This document shows positions 20,191 through 33,690 of a DNA stretch of 64,000 nt, in pieces. This DNA comes from Symsagittifera roscoffensis. Lineage: Eukaryota > Xenacoelomorpha > Acoela > Convolutidae. Made by a program: the position numbers and the translations under genes. Under the pieces are notes generated by a model. It searched no databases, was not told the origin of the DNA, and worked only from the letters and a program-made list of their open reading frames with translations. Where the stretch lies: the NCBI RefSeq assembly GCF_963678635.1, contig NC_087066.1:53958312-54022311 (forward strand), in the 5' to 3' direction. Numbering within the stretch: the stretch's first letter is position 1; every line of letters starts with the position of its first letter.

Positions 20191-20972
20191 ATGAAAGTAG
20201 TCCTAACATTAAACCCATCGCCGACCACCGCGATGAGGAAGAAAGGAAAGTCAGGAAGAAGAAGGTGATGAAGAAGAAATGTTTTATTAGTGTATAGTTA
20301 TTGCAGTACGGTATTCTATCTGGCCACAAAACAATTTCAATCATTCTAATTGTTAGTTTTTTCACCATTTCTTTTTTCGGTCACGTCGCAATAAGAGGCA
20401 GTTGAAGCTCTAACTTGGGTATAAAAAGCAATTTTAATGGCATAACTAGCAATTTACAGCAAAAAAAATTTAACCTTCAAGAGTTTTCAAGATAACGAAA
20501 AAACCAATGGCGCAGAAAACATTCTGCGAACCATCGCTCAATATGTGGAGGTCAAGATGAGCTACATGTTCTGCGATGTAATTGCGTGAAACTACGAAGT
20601 GATCTAATAGATGCAGGCCGGAATTCCACTCGAGAAATTTTTACCTGATATAATTTTTTGTAAATCTTTATGGCTTTTTTGTTTACTTATTCGCCAAATG
20701 TCTTCAAGTAAAAGAAGAGCCGCATCAGTGTATGGGGCTACTTAAACAAAATGTTCGAGCACCGGTGACACAACACAAGAAACGGTTCGTTCGGTTTCGC
20801 CTTTTCGAGAAGGCGATAAACAACTCGGCTCACAATCAATGTGTTTTTACATGATCTGAGTTAGGAGCTAAAACCTGCCACAATTATTCATCATTTTATG
20901 TTTTTTCAACGGATAAAAGTGTTCCATTTATTTTGGGATTCCATGCTAAAAGTGTTTCGTCAACAAATTTAG

Positions 20973-21220
20973 TCAGACAAACTTAGTCAGATCAAAACTA
21001 TCCATTTCATTTAGTGGGTTCCCAAAAACTTCAATTGCGTGCTCAATGTCTTCAAACACATTCATATCGTCCGTACAGAATTTATTGGTAATCTAGCTTA
21101 TCGATTTCAGGGAATAGGGACAAATAATCTTTTGCCATTTTTCCATACGACATCCGATAGAGGAACTTCCCACCACAAAAAGCGAAGTTAGTTTCGATCT
21201 TGGTCTTGGTCGAGGACTCC
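20973..21220 (-). pseudogene. Protein-like two-piece fragment, possibly a gene end or relic
   Basis: On the minus strand one frame reads coding-like through about 21220-21085 (it includes GGKFLYRMSYGKMAKDY and LFPEIDKLDYQ) and then meets a stop. In another frame, 21092-20976 reads FCTDDMNVFEDIEHAIEV and on to a TGA at 20973. The composition of both pieces is unlike the surrounding AT-rich DNA. AATAAA lies on the same strand about 35 bases after the TGA. Either a frameshift has broken one frame or an intron boundary lies between the pieces. The product is not recognised. Confidence 0.35.
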
Positions 21221-22699
21221 TACCCGGAAAACAATCATTATATCTCTTTGGAGACGGCTCACATGAACTCTGTGAAAAGCAATTATACAAATATCTGGTT
21301 TTGGAGTAGGTCTCGACTCTTTTATAGATATTTTTAAGGGTATGCCATTAAATTTTACAGCCCCTTAGGAAAGCTGCCGTTTACCTGTTTTATTAGGATC
21401 TATAACAGAGTGGTGGGGACGATACCTTCGCAATCAGCTTGCATACTTGGCTCATGCTGCTCGACAGTTACGACACGGACCCTCTGTTAACCTTCGAATT
21501 AACATTTGTTCTAAATTTTAAAGTTGCACAAGCGATAATTAATCATACTTAGGTTAACTGAAAAGCTTTCTGCGCATAGCATAGGCATACAGTATCTTTC
21601 GTCAACAAGGAATGATTCTGAGTTTAAAATGAATAATACGCGTTTATCTGCGACAGAACGGGTTTGAAATTGTTTGAACGCCGCATACAATTTCAATTTT
21701 TACCAAGATTTATCCAATCAGTTGAAAAGAAGAAATTTTACCAAACAGCTTAAGAACCGAGAAAATATTCCGGCGGACGGCGGTTGTGGACCACTATCAG
21801 CCCAACTTTGGGCTAGGGGGACGAAACATGGTCAAATGGATTGGTAGTAATGCTAACCTAAAGCAACTATAGTTTCTTCAGTGCTAATCTGTAAGGGCTT
21901 TAGAAGAGGGAATTGAGGATATCTATCCTGCACGTCAAGGATTTCGATACTCTCTGAGTGTGTACCAATGTTGTTGTTGTGTTTCACATGAGCCTCCATA
22001 GTGAAAAGTAAATTGGCAATATGTGATTTGGGCGAGACTTGGAAAAAGATTTGCAGATTATTCAGGAAAATTTTAAATTTAAATCGCTCATGATTAATAT
22101 TACTGGCTCAATATTCAATCCCAGGCGACTAACGAGCAACGAGGATACCTAAAAGGGCGTAGAAATTTTATCACAAATAACGGACTTCTAGAAATTGTCA
22201 CCATTTGAAGATACACTATGTTTTGCAATTGGCTTATGTGATTTTGGTGGTTCTTTGTCAATTGCCAATTCTACAATTTTCATTGGATTTGCTGGGAATT
22301 GTTTTATTTGGTGGAAAAAATCGATCAGCTAATTTTTTGTTACTGATTTTCGTTTTTTCTTTAAATGGAGCGGAAAACCAAAGGGCATTCTTTTTTCAGA
22401 CAGCAGTCACGGTTGAAAGTTGGAATTGTTGTTGTACTTGCTACTGCTTCTAGTGAATGATGCAAACTTTTTCTGGTTTTGAGCTTCACAATTTCTTCAA
22501 TTTTAGCTTTTTGTTAAACAACGCCACCTCCACCAAAAGCACGTTTTTTTATGACCGTTTGTTATCTCCTTCAATCAACGCGTGACATCTAAAAGACTGT
22601 GACGCTGCCATTTATGCTTAATGGTATACATTGAACAAGTTTCTTTCAAGCTTTATGAGTGCTTGATTTAGAATAACTACGCTTTTCAGGTCCTTGTGG

Positions 22700-23260
22700 A
22701 TGACAGCGACATAAAGATAACATTTGAGGCAAAAAATAGTGGGCTAAATATTTCAATTGAGCCCCAATGACAGTATGAGATTGGTCAAATTTTTTCTGCA
22801 AGGCAGTTTTTGCATCGTTATATAAAATACGATCATAGCTGTTTTCAGCATTAGTTGCGTTAATTTTTTCAGTTACGAGCGTTTTTAGGATGTTCTCGTC
22901 CTTGGTTTCTCGTCGTTAATCTAATGGCGCAATCGTTTTGAAGTAAATTGACCCAACAATTCATGCCAATTCAAAGCATTAACATCAAACCTACATAGTC
23001 TTTATTCTAGAAGACGGTCCTTACTTTTCTTCAACTCAGCGAGTGTGCGAGCAAAAAATGATTGTTATACTAGATGTTTGAACGACGAACGAGCAGCGGG
23101 GTTAGAAAGCGCTTGTTGATCTGGAATTGTATTTGGAAGATCATCTGGTAGAGTATAATATATGGTACCGCCAACGTTAACTGGCAAGGTCCCGCTAAAA
23201 GTTCAACCGAGTTTAATATGCGGTACCGTCACCGTTATGTGTCATGATCACGATAAAATT
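22700..23260 (-). pseudogene. Decayed gag (DUF1759-like) of an older BEL/Pao element
   Basis: Three protein-like blocks survive on the minus strand, separated by stops and frameshifts: LPDDLPNTIPDQQALSNPAA, FDVNALNWHELLGQFTS, and a last block with KTLVTEKI...YDRILYNDAKTALQKKF. Their order and spacing match the DUF1759 gag pattern (W..F...F, then a short helix, then A...L...F). This is a different lineage from the intact element at 9.7-18.5 kb. Many stops make it a relic. Further N-rich and Lys-rich fragments on the same strand reach to about 22300. Confidence 0.5.
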
Positions 23261-23394
23261 AGGCATTGGCAATCTGATGGGATAACACCTCAGGTGTTTA
23301 GAGATCTTACTGCACACTGATTAGCTCCAATGAACCCCTGCAGCAGCGCAGGCTAGTGCACAGAAAAGTTTTCTATTGTCCTTGGTGTATGTAT

Positions 23395-24840
23395 GCGAAA
23401 GCACATTGACAAATGAGGGGTTGCTGGATAAGTTCAGAAGACCTGAAGTACAGATGGTGCGTTATTTCGCAGAACTCGCGTGCCCTTTTTCATGAAATAT
23501 GAATATTGGAATAGGAAAAAGTTTCAAGGAACCTCAAAGACCAACTGGTAAGCTGATGAGAGGTCTCTGTGGACCACATCTAGTTCCTCGTTCTCACAAT
23601 AGACTGGAGGACTCAAAAGGAAAAAGCAGCTACTCGTGAAACAGTTACATTAGAAAGACGGAACATACAAAGTATCCAAAAAAGCGCTATACGTCCTTCT
23701 TTTTTTTTAAACAAGCGCCAAAAATTTTGAAACATTGAAGTCCTTATAAAATACTATCACACTTACGTCAATTTGCAGGTGAGCGAAACTGGCCTTCTTT
23801 TGTCTCTGCCGTAAACTTGTTTTGTTTTGCTTTAGGTTTCTAACGTGGTAAACGTTTCTGTTCTTACTGGTGACGACGTTTCTGTTCTTTCTGTTCTTGA
23901 TGACGCAAAGACAATCACTAGAACACATTAGCCTACTCTTATGAATTAAATCTCGGGTCGAGGTGAGTACGAGATTACCTCTTTCAGTGAAATTCCCCTG
24001 TTTGTTATCAGGTGTGTTCTTGTAATGTAAAAAAAATGTAGTAACTTGCTTACTGCTTAGCCTATAATCGATGTTGCTGCTATGTCCAATTATAGAATGA
24101 TTGAAAGCGTCGTGTCAAATAACAGGTAGGGTGTGTAATGTAGAAAGAACTGAATAATTTTCTCCCAAATCCTAACGTTGAATTTCAAATTAACCGGACA
24201 AAACGCGTTAAACTTGAAATTTAAAACACATTTTCCTCAAATTGGGTTTAGTTTAGGTGAAAACTTTTTATGACAAAACTTGCTTAAAATTTTAGCAGAA
24301 TTAATATGAAATATGAATATTGGAATATGAAAAAATTTCAAAGAACCTCAAAGACCAACTAGTAAGCTGATGAGAGGTCTCTGAGGACCACATCTAGTTC
24401 CTCGTTCTCACAATAGACTGGAGGACTCAAAAGGAAAAAGCAGCTACTCGTGAAACAGTTACATTAGAAAGACGGAACATACAAAGTATCCAAAAAAGCA
24501 CTATACGTCCTTCTTTTTTTGAAACAAACGCCAAAAAACTTGAAACATTGAAGTCCTTATAAAATACTATCACAGTTACGTCAATTTGCAGGTGAGCGAA
24601 ACTGGCGGTCTATTGTCTCTGCCGTAAACTTGTTTTGTTTTGCTTTGGGTTTCTAACGTGGTAAACGTTTCTGTTCTTACTGGTAAATTTTTTCAGTTAC
24701 GAGCGTTTTTAGGAAGCACATTGACAAATGAGGGGTTTTTGGATAAGTTCAGAAGACCTGAGGTACAGAAGGTGCGTTATTTCGCTGAATTCGCGTGCCC
24801 TTTTTCTATGGTAGCAAACTGCCTTGAGGACCATGGTTAA
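23395..24840. repeat. Duplicated blocks in permuted order (A-B ... B'-A')
   Basis: Block A (23395-23495, 'agcacattgacaaatgagg...') is followed by block B (about 23500-23900). Further on, B' (24308-24685) comes first and A' (24714-24810) second. Between them sits a truncated arm of the MITE seen at 26615. A' is preceded by 'ttttttcagttacgagcgtttttaggaag', which also occurs inside the decayed gag near 22862. The whole is rearranged retroelement debris. I see no intact gene. Confidence 0.7.
24183..24310. mobile_element. Truncated copy of the Tc1/mariner-type MITE
   Basis: This stretch matches the left end of 26615-26987 from the 'attaaccggacaaaacgcg' arm through 'aacttgcttaaaattttagcagaat'. The opposite arm is missing and the sequence passes directly into the duplicated block B'. 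Confidence 0.7.
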
Positions 24841-25742
24841 TAATTAAGGTTTGCTTGAGCTGCTAGATAGTGTGGAACGGTAACAGATGCATCATTAGGA
24901 TGTAAGACAAACTTGGTCTCGGATAACTTTTTCCGACGTTTAACAATTATGATTCAAATCAAGATCTAAGATGCTCCTTTCTCCGCAGCAAAACTTCGAC
25001 CAGATTTTCCATGAAACTCAGGAATTGACAGTAAACCTATTGTGAAACTGTACTTAGAGGTTATTTGTTTACCCTGATGGGCAGCTAAGTCATCAAAAAT
25101 TTATCCTTGTTAGAATCGACTCAGAAGTTGGTCCGATCCTGCTTCTTTTTTGATGAAAATGATGAATGATTTTTCTTAAACTGGTCCTATCTAAATTTTT
25201 ACTAAAGGAAGACCGCCATTTTTCAGTTGTGATTCTTCCAAGTCATTTTTTCATAATTTTTGTCGAAGATACACCACCAATGCTTCTAATTCTCATCCCT
25301 TTTGTTGCTGTTTATTTTTAACACTACGCCAATTTGTCCTGCTAGACTTTCTTGGCGCAATATATACAATGCAAGATCAGATTTCAACTCACGAGAGATC
25401 TTAGATTTTACTGCTGCTGTATACGGACTGGAGTGTAAGCTTGAGACAAGATTTTTTTTTCATTATAAAATACTGTAATCGATTTTAATAGATTATATTC
25501 AATTTTTTTTTTCAAAAGTTATTGATGAAAATTCCAATATTTCTTCAGAGTTATCTAATTGTTTGCTTAAGGCAGTTGCTGAATTTTAAGTTTCGTAAAC
25601 TTTATCTTTTCATATAATACTTATATTTTAAATTTTTTTCTACTATTTAACACTTCTTTTAAATGTTTTTTAAAATCATCGCCCAATTTTACTATCATCG
25701 TTCAATTTAAAAACTTAAGTGGGGGGAATTAAAGTGTATATT

Positions 25743-25767
25743 GGGGGGGGGGGGGGGGGGGAGGGGG
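25743..25767 (+). repeat. Poly-G tract
   Basis: A run of 19 G, then A, then 5 G. It is able to form a G-quadruplex and is a likely place for assembly or length error. 25885-26260 next to it holds a degenerate local repeat ('atctttgatttgtcatagttttgc', '-aaaaatgggcgacaatgga') with no coding capacity. Confidence 0.85.
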
Positions 25768-26614
25768 TGAACTGAGAGCTTGGGGGATGTAAACAGAATT
25801 ACAACAAAAAAACAGCCAGAAACAAAAACATGATTTTTATGAAAAACCAACATGATTTCATTTTTTACTCATGTTGCTTAATTTTTAGTTCAAAAATTAT
25901 CTTTGATTTGTCATAGTTTTGCGTTAAATTATGTTGAGAAAAAAACCGACCTTAATGGAAGAAAAATGGGCGACAATGGATTATTTTAGTATGAAAAAAA
26001 AACAATTTAGTTCAAAACTATCTTTTATTTGTCATAGTTTTGCAGAAAAAGTGCAACAAGCTGAGTAAACAATTTTTTTGCAGGAAAAAATTGCAGAAAA
26101 AGTTGAATATTATGGATTTTTATGAAGAAAAAACTTGATTTTCATGGAAGTATGTAAGATAAGTATAATGGAAAAAAATGGGTAACAATGGACTATTTGG
26201 GTACGAAAAAAAAAGAATTTAGTGCACTAAAATTGATTTACGTTTAAAAACTGGCATCTATAATAGATTTTTTTTGTCCAACGTTTTTTTTTCAACTAAA
26301 ATTTCTTCCAATCGAATTTTATCCATGAGACTCCAGTGAGGGAAAAATGGGTAATTTAGGCTTTCAATCTGCTCTATTAATTTGTTAAAATATGCGTAGA
26401 TGGGGAACTCCAACCTACGCGTTTTGACCACTGGACATCGACGTATATGTTGGTCTGTAGGCCTTGCTTAGAGTTTGTATTTATTCCTTGCCGTTTTGTT
26501 TTCACGCTATTTTCGGGTGAAAAAAAACCTAAAAAAAAACTTGTTTTGAAGAATTTATAAAAGAATTTTGTGGAAAAAAGGCATATCATACCGTTCTCCT
26601 AAATCGAATTTGTA

Positions 26615-26987
26615 CAGTGCTGATTTAAATTAACCGGACAAAACGCGTTAAACTTGAAATGCAAAACGCATTTTTCTCAAATTGGGTTGAGTTTAGGTGA
26701 AAACTTATGAAGACAAAACTTGCTTAAAATTTTAGCAGAATCGATATGGTGTAATTTGTTTTGCGAAATTCGGGCCCGAAATCTTACCCCAAAAATGGGT
26801 CATTTTGGCTATTCTTAGTTATTCAAAAATTAAGCCGAAAATACTCAGTCGATCACAGACATAATTTTATCAAAGTGAGCCCCTTACGTTGCCCCTTACG
26901 AGCCCCTTACGTTGCACCTTACGTTGCCCAACGCGTTTTAAATTTCAAGTTTAACACGTTTTGTCCGGTTAATTTAAATCAGCACTG
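26615..26987. mobile_element. MITE with long inverted ends and TA target site (Tc1/mariner type)
   Basis: 373 bp. The ends CAGTGCTGATTTAAATTAAC and their reverse complement extend as inverted repeats for roughly 55-60 bases with few mismatches. The element is flanked by TA on both sides (26613-26614 and 26988-26989), the target duplication of Tc1/mariner transposons. No transposase frame remains. A truncated relative is at 24183-24310. Confidence 0.85.
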
Positions 26988-26999
26988 TAGAATGGAAAT

Positions 27000-29900
27000 T
27001 GGAATCTCGTCGCATTTGATAAAAAACCGATTAATTCTTAGTTGACTGATTTAAGAATTCATCTTGGAGTAATTTTGACAATAAAATTTTCAATTTAAAA
27101 AAATGCATTTAAAACAGTTTTACATAAAATTCTCAGCCTTATCTCAATTGAAGCACAAATTTCTATGGGTTTTTTGTATAGTGGTCAACCGGTCGAGAAT
27201 ACGATTCGAATCGTGATTGAAAAACATCCAAACTTCTATATACGATTTTTAACAAAAAAGGTACAAAAGTTAAGTACAAATGTACGAACGTACAAAAATG
27301 TACAAAAAGAATTAAAGTAAACCAGTATTGGTATCGTAGTTATAGTTTTGATGCTTCACAGCAATAGTTTTTACACTTGTGAAGTTTTGACAATCTTTTG
27401 ATAGAAAAAATGCTTGCCTTGGATGAATTCGTAGAGTTGATCTGTTATCAAAACAGAATTTCCGCCTTCCAAGTTCCTTTACTCCTCTCTTTACTTACAA
27501 TAACGCATAGATTATAACAAAAAAGCTGCCTATGTCAGTTTTTTTATAAAATAAACCAAACTAAACCAGCGCGTATAAGTATAGAAAAACTTTACACTCG
27601 ATCAGTTTTTGTAAAGTAACGAGTCAACGTGGCCAAGTTGTATTATCTTCGCCCACATGATTCTGTCCAAATGATTTTGACTTTTTGAAATCAGATTAGT
27701 GTTCTAATTTCGAGTAATTTGAATGGAAACATATTTTTTGTGTGCACCTCTTGATTTAAGCTAGCAATCTTAATAGAAACTATAGTTCAAGTTTTTCATG
27801 GCAACAATTGTTTTTTCAATTTTTTCGTTTTTTTTCCTGTTCTTTTTTTTGGTTTGATAGGTTTCAGCCTGTATTATATTGGCTTATAGGTCTCATATTG
27901 CATCTTTTGACGAGCAAAAAAAATGTGTTTGCGTTTGCGTGTCTCTATTTTGAGGGTGAGGGTGGCTTAGAAACTTCATATTAGTCTCAATTTTTTTTGA
28001 ATTTTTTTCGGCTTTTTTATTTTCTTTTTTACGCCTAATAGATATCGGTTTGTTTTAAATCGACTTAGTTGTTTAATAGTTCTTGGACTGACGACAAAAT
28101 GAAGTTTTTTTTAAAGTTTTGAGGGCGAGCGGGTTTTATTAAATTTTCATAAGCCTTAAGTCCTGTTGATATTTTTTCGGCTCAAAGGGTTTCTGCCAAA
28201 CTTTTTTCTGCTTTGTGATTACTTGGTAAATTATCTTCTGATGCTATTTTCACAATATATTGTCTCGGCATAATTTTTTTCTTGTGTTGTATAGCAGGTG
28301 GGGCAAAACTCAGCTTCGCCTCTGTGTATGTTTTCTATTTTTTTTTAAATATTTCAAACAACGTCAAAAAACCAACACTTTGCCTTCGAAAATTATTTTG
28401 TCCTCAATTTACAAAACTCGACAAACAAGATCTAACAAAAAACTGGCTTCGGCGGACAATTAATTAGCACTATTAATTAAAAAAAGCAATTTTTATCAGC
28501 TAACATTTTTTGAAAAAAACTGAAGATTAAAAAGTCACAAATTTGATTAATAATTGCAAGATGAGTTTCGAAAATTCAATTTTTTTCTCTCTCTTCGAAA
28601 TTAATATCATTGTTCTATATAGATTATTTAAAAATAGTTTTTGTCGGATTTCAAAGGGCAGTCGGAAACTTAAGAGTTATTTTTTGCGTCTGTGTTTGAG
28701 ACGAGACGAACAACCTTCTATTGTTTACATGATTTTGCGTGAGTTTTAAGTCAATTTGTTGTTTCTTCAAATACAAACCATAAAATGAAAACGTGTTTTT
28801 CAAAAATACAATCAACTGAAATTCGCTCCAAATATAATTACTGGGTTTAAAATTCCAAGTTTTGTAGAATAGTTATTTATCATTTTGTTAGTTTTGTTTA
28901 CATTTGCGAGATTTAGGATTTTCATTGATTAGAACTTTCATGAATTTTCATTTAGGATTTTCATTTAAGATTTTCATTGATCAAAATGATTGAGACGAGC
29001 GAATTGATGAAAACAATTATTCGAATTCTCAAAACTACGAATGAATTGAATAAACTATACAATGAACTGAGTAATTCTGTCAAGTTTTTTTACTGATGTT
29101 AGAAAAAAATCTTGATAAAATTACCTAAATTATACATAATATTTTTTTTTTGGTAATATTGTCAATTTTATACTTGTTTTTCCGAGAAGCTTTTAAAATT
29201 TGATTTTTTTTCCTGTTATTACGTTTTTGGACCCATTCTTCTCTTAGATCATTCTGTTTATTGCTCCGCCTCCGATACAATCTCAGCAACCAAAAGTTGT
29301 ATTAGAATAAGGCTGAAAAATTGAAACTCTGACTGAAACGAAATAGGCGTAAGCTCTCAGTGGAATTGCAAAAAAAACGCTTTTTTTCTGCAACTTCTTT
29401 CTACTTTCACCCAGAGGTTTTTGGCCCAGATAATTCAAAAACAATCTTGTTATCTGTTCTTAATAACTCGAAAAAAGCCGTATTTAATATAGTGTCTTGA
29501 TTTTAACAAGGCATATCTAGACCATTTTTTCGTTCTTTGTCGAGGCTCAATCTGGTTTTCAGCCGGCTATATATTTTTCGAGTGAAAATTTAGGAAATCA
29601 ACTTTGGCAAGCATGCAGTGAGGTTTTAAATTGACCAGTCACAATACAAAATTTAGACAAAAAATGGACAAAATAGAGTTTGCTTAGAGTTTCACAAAAA
29701 TTAACATGGCGCAATTTCTTCTCAGAAAATCTCACATAAAATTTTACCCCAAAAATGGGTAATTTCGAATTTTTTGAAATAATCAAGAATTGCGCTGAAA
29801 CTACCACCTTAATTGATGCAAAACTTAAATCAAATGAGCCTCTTCTGCAGCCCAACAAAGTTCTAGAAGGGTTAAGTTTCCAAAAATTGCGCAAAACGTC

Positions 29901-31249
29901 TGAAGATCTTGGTTGAACTGTCTGAGAGGCTTTTTTTGGTAATTTTCTCATTTGTTAACTCGGTAGTTTCAGCGTAAAACTTGATTAATTCAAAAAAGCC
30001 AAAATGACCCATATCTTAGTTAAGATTTTCGGAAATGTTAACTTCGGTGATCTTTTAAGCATTTTTTGTTTTTTTTTTGTTTTCTTTTTTTGTCTAATCT
30101 TGATCCAAATTGAGAATTTGCCAAATTAGTGTTTTACAAACATGTACAACTTTATTAGAATTATTTAGGGACCGAAATTACCTTCAATAGCCTTAAAGTT
30201 CAGTAAATTTCTCAGATTACGCAAATTACTTATTTTTCCATGGTTAAACTGGGTTACATCAAGGTTTTTGCGGGACCTTCAAAAATCTTGTCAAACCCTC
30301 CTAAGAACGCCTAATTGAAAGAAAAGTTTAAGGACAAAAATGATTTTTTAGAGATATCCTCATTTTCAAATCTGCCCCAAGTGGAGTAATCGTAATGCGC
30401 TGAAAAAAACGATGTTAAATAATTGCGCGCAATTTCCTTTTTCGGTTTTATGCAAACAGTTATTTGGTTTCAGGCGACCAATGAGGTAAGGATAAACTTG
30501 TTTGTTTTGTTGCCTAAACTTATCATTAAGTGATATTATTAATAGTTTAGCTAAACCGTAGCAAATCAGGTGAGATTTTAAAAAATATAAGAATTTCAAA
30601 ACAACAAAACAAACTTCATAACAGAAAAAGGAGGTGTACTAATTGAGCACCTTCGGAATAGCAATAAAGCTTCTTTCGAAATCTTCAAACCCCACAAATC
30701 TGAATACTAACCGGCGGACATTTCTGGCTAATCTTTTGAAGCAAAAAAGCTCCTTTCTGTTGAACGCTTTCAGGGTAAATTTTTGACAGGTAAGGTCAAC
30801 TTTCGTTATTTTGTTTAGACCTTACGACAAGTTGTTATTTAATTTCGATAACAAGTAGCCATTTTTTTTGGAGGGGGGCAAAATTGGGGATGGCTGATGC
30901 TTTTTCTCCGCCAAGGAGGGTGTCATTCTGGCTGCCGATTGACTTCAAGCGAGGAGTACAAATTTTATTAAAGAACAAAAAAACAACGCTCCAAAAAGAC
31001 GGCTTTTTGTTAGAAACTCCGAAAATCGGCTTGAAAACAATTGAAAACATATTTTTGATAGTTTGGTGAGTTTTGAAATTAATTTTTCATGATTATTCCA
31101 TAACACTCTAAAAATCAGGTGAAAAAATATATATCGCTAGAATATGATTAAAAAAATGTTAAACTCTTTGTTTTGAAAATTTTTTTGGGAAAAAGCAACT
31201 TAGTCGACTAAATTTAAACAAAAAGTCACGAAGTCAATAACCTTTTCCT
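27000..31249. other. AT-rich interval without supported genes
   Basis: Open frames here are short and T- or A-rich. Around 29735-29780 the block 'ttttaccccaaaaatgggtaatttcg' resembles 26780-26806, so a distant relative of that sequence may be present. I see no exon, RNA gene or array. Confidence 0.5.
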
Positions 31250-33690
31250 CACTCAAAAATTTATTCAGCGGATATAAAAATTTTAATGCCTTATGAAAAG
31301 ATTGGTGAAAAAACGCTCAAAGAAGCAAGAAAAAACGCAACTTGACAAAATGTTCCGGAATTACAATGTGACCATTCTGTGAACAAACTTTCTTGCAAGA
31401 AAGTAGTAAACAGATGCAGTACTCTTGCTAACAGTAAATACTGATAAAATTGTATTTCGGTGTAAATCGTTTTTAAGGTTATTTAGCCAGCAGAAAGACA
31501 AATCAATCGTAGAAAGTCGGGTGCAACTTCTTCTGAAGCCCTTTCAGCAGTTCCTCAAATTTTTTTGAGCAGCAATGAGAAATTTACAAACTTTTTTCTC
31601 TCAATGCTAAAAATAAGCTGTCGGAAACATGATCGTAATCAGGAATTGAAACATTCTTTTTTCTAAACCAAGAAATAACACTTAAGTATCGAGTGTTTTT
31701 CAGAACAAAACTTTTTTAATCTCAAAGTTTTTTGATTCATGGAAAACTGTGTTCCTTTTTTATGTATTGTTTTGAAAATATGTTGGTAATTGGAGCGTTG
31801 AACAGCACCAGTCTTGGTCTAAGACAAACTAAATCAACTGTTATCTAACAACAATTCTTAATGTCTCATGAAAAGTTTTATAGGTTCAGCTTTTCAGATC
31901 CAGTTTTAATAGATACTGTTTTTCCCAATCTGAACTGGAAGCAAATACGAGATTTTTTTCTGGTCATCATCTGAATGGATCTTAGGTCTAACCTACAGAT
32001 GCTACTCATTCAACTGGTACATCAGAAAAAATTGAAACAGTTATTTGGAAAAAAAAAATTTTCTTGTTTTTTCAAAGAAAATTTTGCGAACTTTTTTTGT
32101 ATAAAACCTTTGAATCCGTTTGTCACTTATAGCCGTGGTCAAAACTTTTGTGCCCATTGCACAGAGTTCAGTTGCGCTTGCTTCCGTTTGCAAATCATGA
32201 ACAGAGTAGAGCATTGCAAGAACATTTTCAAAAGGATCGAATCAAAACTAATTTTTTGACTTCCAGCAATTATAACCTGGTGAAATAGAACAATAACTTC
32301 ACCGACAGCTTCATGTTTGTGAAAAAAATTCTCGCGATTAAAACAAATTAGATACTTGAAAAACTTTTTTTATTTAGGCAACTTAAGTTTCGTAGTTTTA
32401 ATTTTTAAATTCACACATTTGCTTGGCATTATTTGCGATATAGCAGCACCATAGTATGGCCAAATAGCCAACAAAAAACATTTTCTTCGTTCAAAAATTA
32501 AATAAGCGAGCATATAGTTATTAATGCCAGATGAAAATAACCATGAAAAACTTGCTCAAAGGAGCAAGAAAAAACGCAATTTGACAAAATATTCCGGAAT
32601 ACTACAAATTGACCATTCTGTGAACAAACTTTCTTGAAAGGCTATTGCCAAACAGTCGCATTACTAATGCCAATATAAATGCAGATCAAACGTCTATTCG
32701 GCGTAATTCTTTCTGACGGATATTCAGCCAACAGAATGAGAAATCAATTGTAGAATTACGAGTGATATACCCTTCTGAGGCCCTTTCAGCAACTCTTAAA
32801 TTTTTTGAGAAGCGAGGAGAACTTTCAAAACTCTCTATCCCAAAGTACTCGGTTGGAAAATGATATGCGTAAGAAACTTAAACAGTTTTTCTTACTAAAA
32901 ATAACACTATTTTCGGAGTGTTTTCCAAGAAAAGTATTTCCCATTTCCTATTTTTTCCAATTTGTTTTTCCTTTTGCTTTTCTTTTTCATTTATTGGTTT
33001 GAAAAAATGTTAAGGATTGAAACGTTGAACAGCATTTCGCTTAGACTAATTTTGAAAGTCCCATAAAAAGTGTCCAAAAGTTTCAAAGGTTTCAACTGAT
33101 ACTCTGTTTTTCCCAATCTGTATTAGAAAAAAAAATTTTATTGTCTTTTTATTGTCTTAACCGGTCTTAGTTTCTACCTACAGATTCTATCCATTCAACT
33201 GGTCACACTACAAAAAAAGAAAAAAGTTAAATTGCTTTTACTGGAAAATTTCATGATTTTTTATTCTTTTGTTTTTCAAGGAAAACATTCCAATTTTTTT
33301 GAATAAAAACCATTGATTCCGTTTTCAATAATAGCCGGGGTCAAACTAATTTGTGACAATTGAACAGCAACTGATTACACTGGTTTCTGTTCACTTGTTT
33401 GCAAGAACAGGATGGAGCCACTTTTTGATTTATTTGATGCTTAAAGGAAGAAAATCTTCAATGTGATCGAATCAAAATTATTTTTTGGTTTCTAGAAATC
33501 ACAAACTGGTAAGAAACTAATTTTATCGAAAATGTCAAATTTTGCGACAAAAAGCTCTTGCCATCAAAATAAGTAAGATACTTGAAATACATTTCATAAA
33601 TGTGGCAATTTAAATTTTCAAATTTGTATTTCCCTTGGCCGGCATCATTTTCAATGTGTTACCAATATAATTTGGCCAAAGAACCACGCA
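31250..33690. repeat. Ancient tandem duplication, about 1.2-kb unit
   Basis: 31250-32480 and 32480-33690 share an ordered series of blocks: 'agcaagaaaaaacgcaa-ttgacaaaat', 'gaccattctgtgaacaaa', 'ccctttcagca', 'tactgtttttcccaatctg', 'gatacttgaaa'. Identity is moderate with many small gaps, so the duplication is old. No conserved reading frame is evident. Confidence 0.7.
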
